A stretch of DNA of 64,000 nt, from positions 2,046,001-2,110,000 of the forward strand of contig OZ004591.1 in the NCBI GenBank assembly GCA_963924555.1, given 5' to 3'. The DNA comes from Crambe crambe. Its lineage: Eukaryota > Porifera > Demospongiae > Poecilosclerida > Crambeidae. The translations under genes and the position numbers were made by a program. The notes under the pieces were generated by a model that ran no database searches, had not been told where the DNA came from, and saw only the letters and a list, made by a program, of their open reading frames with translations. Shown here piece after piece: positions 61,082 to 64,000 of this stretch (within the stretch, counting starts at the first letter, position 1; the number at the start of each line of letters is the position of its first letter).

Positions 61082-64000
61082 GTGAGGTAGAATATTAGGG
61101 GTGGTTAATGAGGTGTGTACACACCACTCTACTTCCCTCAGTCTAAATTGACCCTATAAATGTGGGAGTGGTTATGTTGTACTGTGCAAAGCACAAAATA
61201 GCAGTCTGTCATTATTTTCTGGCAATTCAATGAATGGTCAAGTTGACTGGACAGAAGCAACGATGTGCATATAAGTGAGCTAGTAAACTGATATCATAAG
61301 AATATTCAATCTGACATGTGAATGACCATAATGTGGATGTTATTTCAGCTTTGACATGTGTAGCACACAGTTCCTCCATTATTTGTTATATTATATCATC
61401 CTCACCATCTTTGCTGAAACTGGATCTATAGGCTGCCTTTCTTGCAGGTTTATTTGTTGCAAGTCAGAAGTAAATTAGAGCTCAATTTGGTATTTTAGTG
61501 CTAACCACTTCCCTTACAAAGCAGTAGATGTGACAATAGTGATTTAACTAGCTACTGGTAACTGGCTAGCTAGTAGCTCTATTAATACTGAAGCTAGCTG
61601 TCATAGATAAGATGATGAAGGCACTGGCAGAGACTGACTGAAGCTTTTTAGTGGATGGATTGCATCCTCTCCAATAAATTAAAAAATGGGAGTGACTTTA
61701 TTTGGATGTAGTACCTATCTCAGAGGTCAACCATTATTAATTTTACACCACCATGTTTTCTTAACTCATTCAGGGAAGGTGGTTAATGTCCATGTCATCA
61801 ATTGTCCAGTTTCATAAATGTATTGTTGTTGTGTGCATGTGCATGACCTATAATAATTATTGGACATCATCACGTGCTTCAGTCCACCATTCTACAACTC
61901 AAAATTAAATTAGCTAGCTCATTCTGGATCCACCAGAGTGTCCGTTATCCAGAGTACAGAGGTCATCCACTCATGGCAATCCACTTGAACTGTTCAAGGT
62001 GAAATTAATTATTGGTAACATACAATTTGTCTATTTGGAGGCATCCAGTCTTCAGAGGTCAAAGTAATCATTAAATTCACACTTTCAAATATTTGGATCT
62101 AATACTAGTAAGGTATAATGGAAACTACTTTTGAAATGTACAGTAGCAATAGCTGAGTACTAATTCATTCAACTCACTTATAATTGGGTTGATGGATGGT
62201 AAGTGAGGTAATATCTATTCATCTCTTTACTCTCACCTTTTATCCTTCTACATTTTAGAATAAGAGCATAATTATTAATAGAGCAGGTAATATAAAATGA
62301 TGTAGTTATTATTGCCATTTAATTCCAGTACAAATTGTGGCAGATAATCAAGGACTAGCTACTTAGACCTACTTATGTGCAACACCCAACAAAGTTGTTC
62401 CTATCCTTATGCTTGAGATTAAGCAATGATGTTCCAGGCTCTGGGAAATGATGTCTGTGCTTTCTGTTGAAACACAACTATAAAAGGTTTATGGTCCTAC
62501 TGGACCTCGTCTCTTATAAATGTCATTCCTGAAAGATTTGACTCTTAACTAACCTCTGAGGATGTCAATAATATTTACTTCCAGATTTGTTTGTGACTCA
62601 GTGTTAAGTGTGACAACTATACAGTATTTGTGTGGGTGTCTATGGTATCAAAATGGACCCCTTTCCCATAAAAACTATAATTACTATTAATCAAAACACA
62701 GACATAATAAAGATTCATAGAGTCCACTGAAGATGACTAGGGGCATGGAAATTATGCCAGCATAGTTTTGGGCATAATGGGTTGAACTTTAATGCCAGCA
62801 CAATGCTGGCATAATATGGGATTTTTACTTCCAGGGGTTGGCAGATATGGAGGTATTGATGTCGACTCTTGAGTTCCTTTGTATAAACTGCTGAATTAGA
62901 GTAGTAACAAAAACAACAACAACAATAACAACAACAACAAAAAACTGTCTTCTGCTGTTTTTGATGATTAAAAGAGGCTACAATTATGGCTAGTGGCGGA
63001 GTTAGGGAGTTTCTTAGAAGTACCTATCCTAATTCACATCTTAAAATTTAGCACAGCCAGGGCCGGATCCAGGATTTTTAGATAGCTAGGTGGACTACAC
63101 ACTAGGCCATGGGGAAGGCTGCAAGAAAGAGCAAGTTATTTGGAGGATCCATTTTGGCTTGCAGGCTGCCACTTTTTGAGCATTTAGCATTTTTGCTTCA
63201 TAATACACAAATTGGATCCAAGAAGTCCAAAATTTTCCCCAAATCTCCCTAGCACATATTTGTGTGCACTATATGACAGCATGAGTATAGGCAAAGGTGT
63301 GGACCATCTCGAAAATTGCTAGCTAGCTATTACACTCAAACTCTGAAGTGACACGTATGAGGTCACTGAAGGAAATCACAGTTAGCAGGGGTGGCTGAGG
63401 ACCCCAAAAAGTGGGGGGGCTCAAAATTGCGCATCGATGACTACTCCCGATGAGCTGTAATGATATTCATAAAGGTTTTGATTCTATACATGTTGTGGCC
63501 AAACAACAATGCAGTCACTAATGTGCAACATCATTTGTGACTTGAAACAATGCAGTCACTAATATGCAGTGACTAGACAGTAGACTTTACTGCTGCAGTT
63601 AGTCAATTATATAATGGGTCAAAAAAGTGGGGGGGGGGGCCTCTAGCCCCTCTAGCCCCCACCCTCAGCCGCCGCTGGTTAGTATGTCTAATGTGTGACC
63701 TTGAAAATGAAAGCCAAAGTGTTCCAAAAGATATCTTTAAAGTGACACATGCAAGATCACAGGTGTAATTGTTAAGGAAGTCTCAGTTAGTATGCACTGA
63801 GTTATCTAATGTGTGACCTTGAAAGTGCAAGCCAAAATGGATGCATCATGTATACATAGACCATTTCTTTCCTGACCATAGCCTTATGTGATGATGGCTG
63901 TAGTATCTAGATTGGTTAAGTTAGCTCATATATTATGTGTTCCTACTTTAGAGCAGAAACACAAGAAAAATAGATACGGCTAAGCAAATTGCAATATTAT
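61082..64000 (+). other. Kelch intron 1, copy 2 (partial) with nested elements
   Basis: The counterpart of 16426-19326. The split CAAATTATGC element starts near 62740, the AGTGGCGGA element near 62993, the CAGGGCCGGATCC element near 63058 and the CAGGGGTGGCTGAGG element at about 63389-63676. The nest is therefore older than the duplication. A CAA repeat lies at about 62908-62940. Confidence 0.75.

Larger units (their letters stand above)
45476..64000 (+). repeat. Segmental duplication, copy 2 (right, truncated by window)
   Basis: This is the partner of 1-19326. It opens at the same exon-like cassette as base 1 and runs to the window end, which corresponds to about 19326 of copy 1. Because it stops inside the first intron of the kelch gene, the remaining kelch exons and whatever follows them lie outside the window. 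Confidence 0.93.

Noticed and set aside
1-64000. CRISPR array, tRNA or rRNA genes
   Set aside because: Direct repeats here are eukaryotic minisatellites and segmental repeats without regular unique spacers; no tRNA cloverleaf or rRNA sequence was recognised on either strand.

Overview
The window reads as a compact, AT-rich invertebrate animal genome, most likely a demosponge (inference). The genes have introns of mostly 50-70 bp with GT-AG ends. Their domains are animal signalling modules (ZU5, UPA, death domain, kelch), and the intergenic DNA is full of short inverted-repeat elements, microsatellites and segmental duplications. There are no bacterial operons, CRISPR arrays or rRNA genes, and I recognised no tRNA.

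Layout. (1) 1-19326 and 45476-64000 are two copies, same orientation, of one duplicated segment. Each carries a degenerate repeat-cassette region, an inosine-triphosphatase (ITPA-like) locus on the minus strand that is broken the same way in both copies, and the 5' exon of a kelch gene on the plus strand. The copies differ by clean insertions and deletions, several of them short transposons. (2) 19.8-24.8 kb holds the remaining kelch exons of copy 1. (3) 25944-31811 is the main gene: 13 exons, all phases consistent, 1543 aa. It encodes a P-loop GTPase with a COR-like region, a 12-residue triple repeat, two tandem ZU5-UPA units each carrying an HFS autoproteolysis-type motif, and a C-terminal death domain. 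(4) 33.6-45.4 kb is a tandem array of exon-like cassettes, interrupted by an orphan death-domain exon pair with its own AATAAA signal (35.5-35.8 kb), an unrecognised minus-strand exon (41.0-41.35 kb) and several transposons.

How the genes relate. The GTPase/ZU5-UPA/death-domain protein looks like an intracellular receptor or scaffold of the PIDD/UNC5/DAPK type: a nucleotide switch, an autoprocessing module and a death-domain output. The kelch gene lies just upstream on the same strand. The kelch 5' exon is duplicated downstream at the right window edge, so the repeat unit is probably at least about 45 kb and a second receptor gene may lie just beyond 64000. ITPA (house-cleaning of deaminated purine nucleotides) appears non-functional here in both copies.
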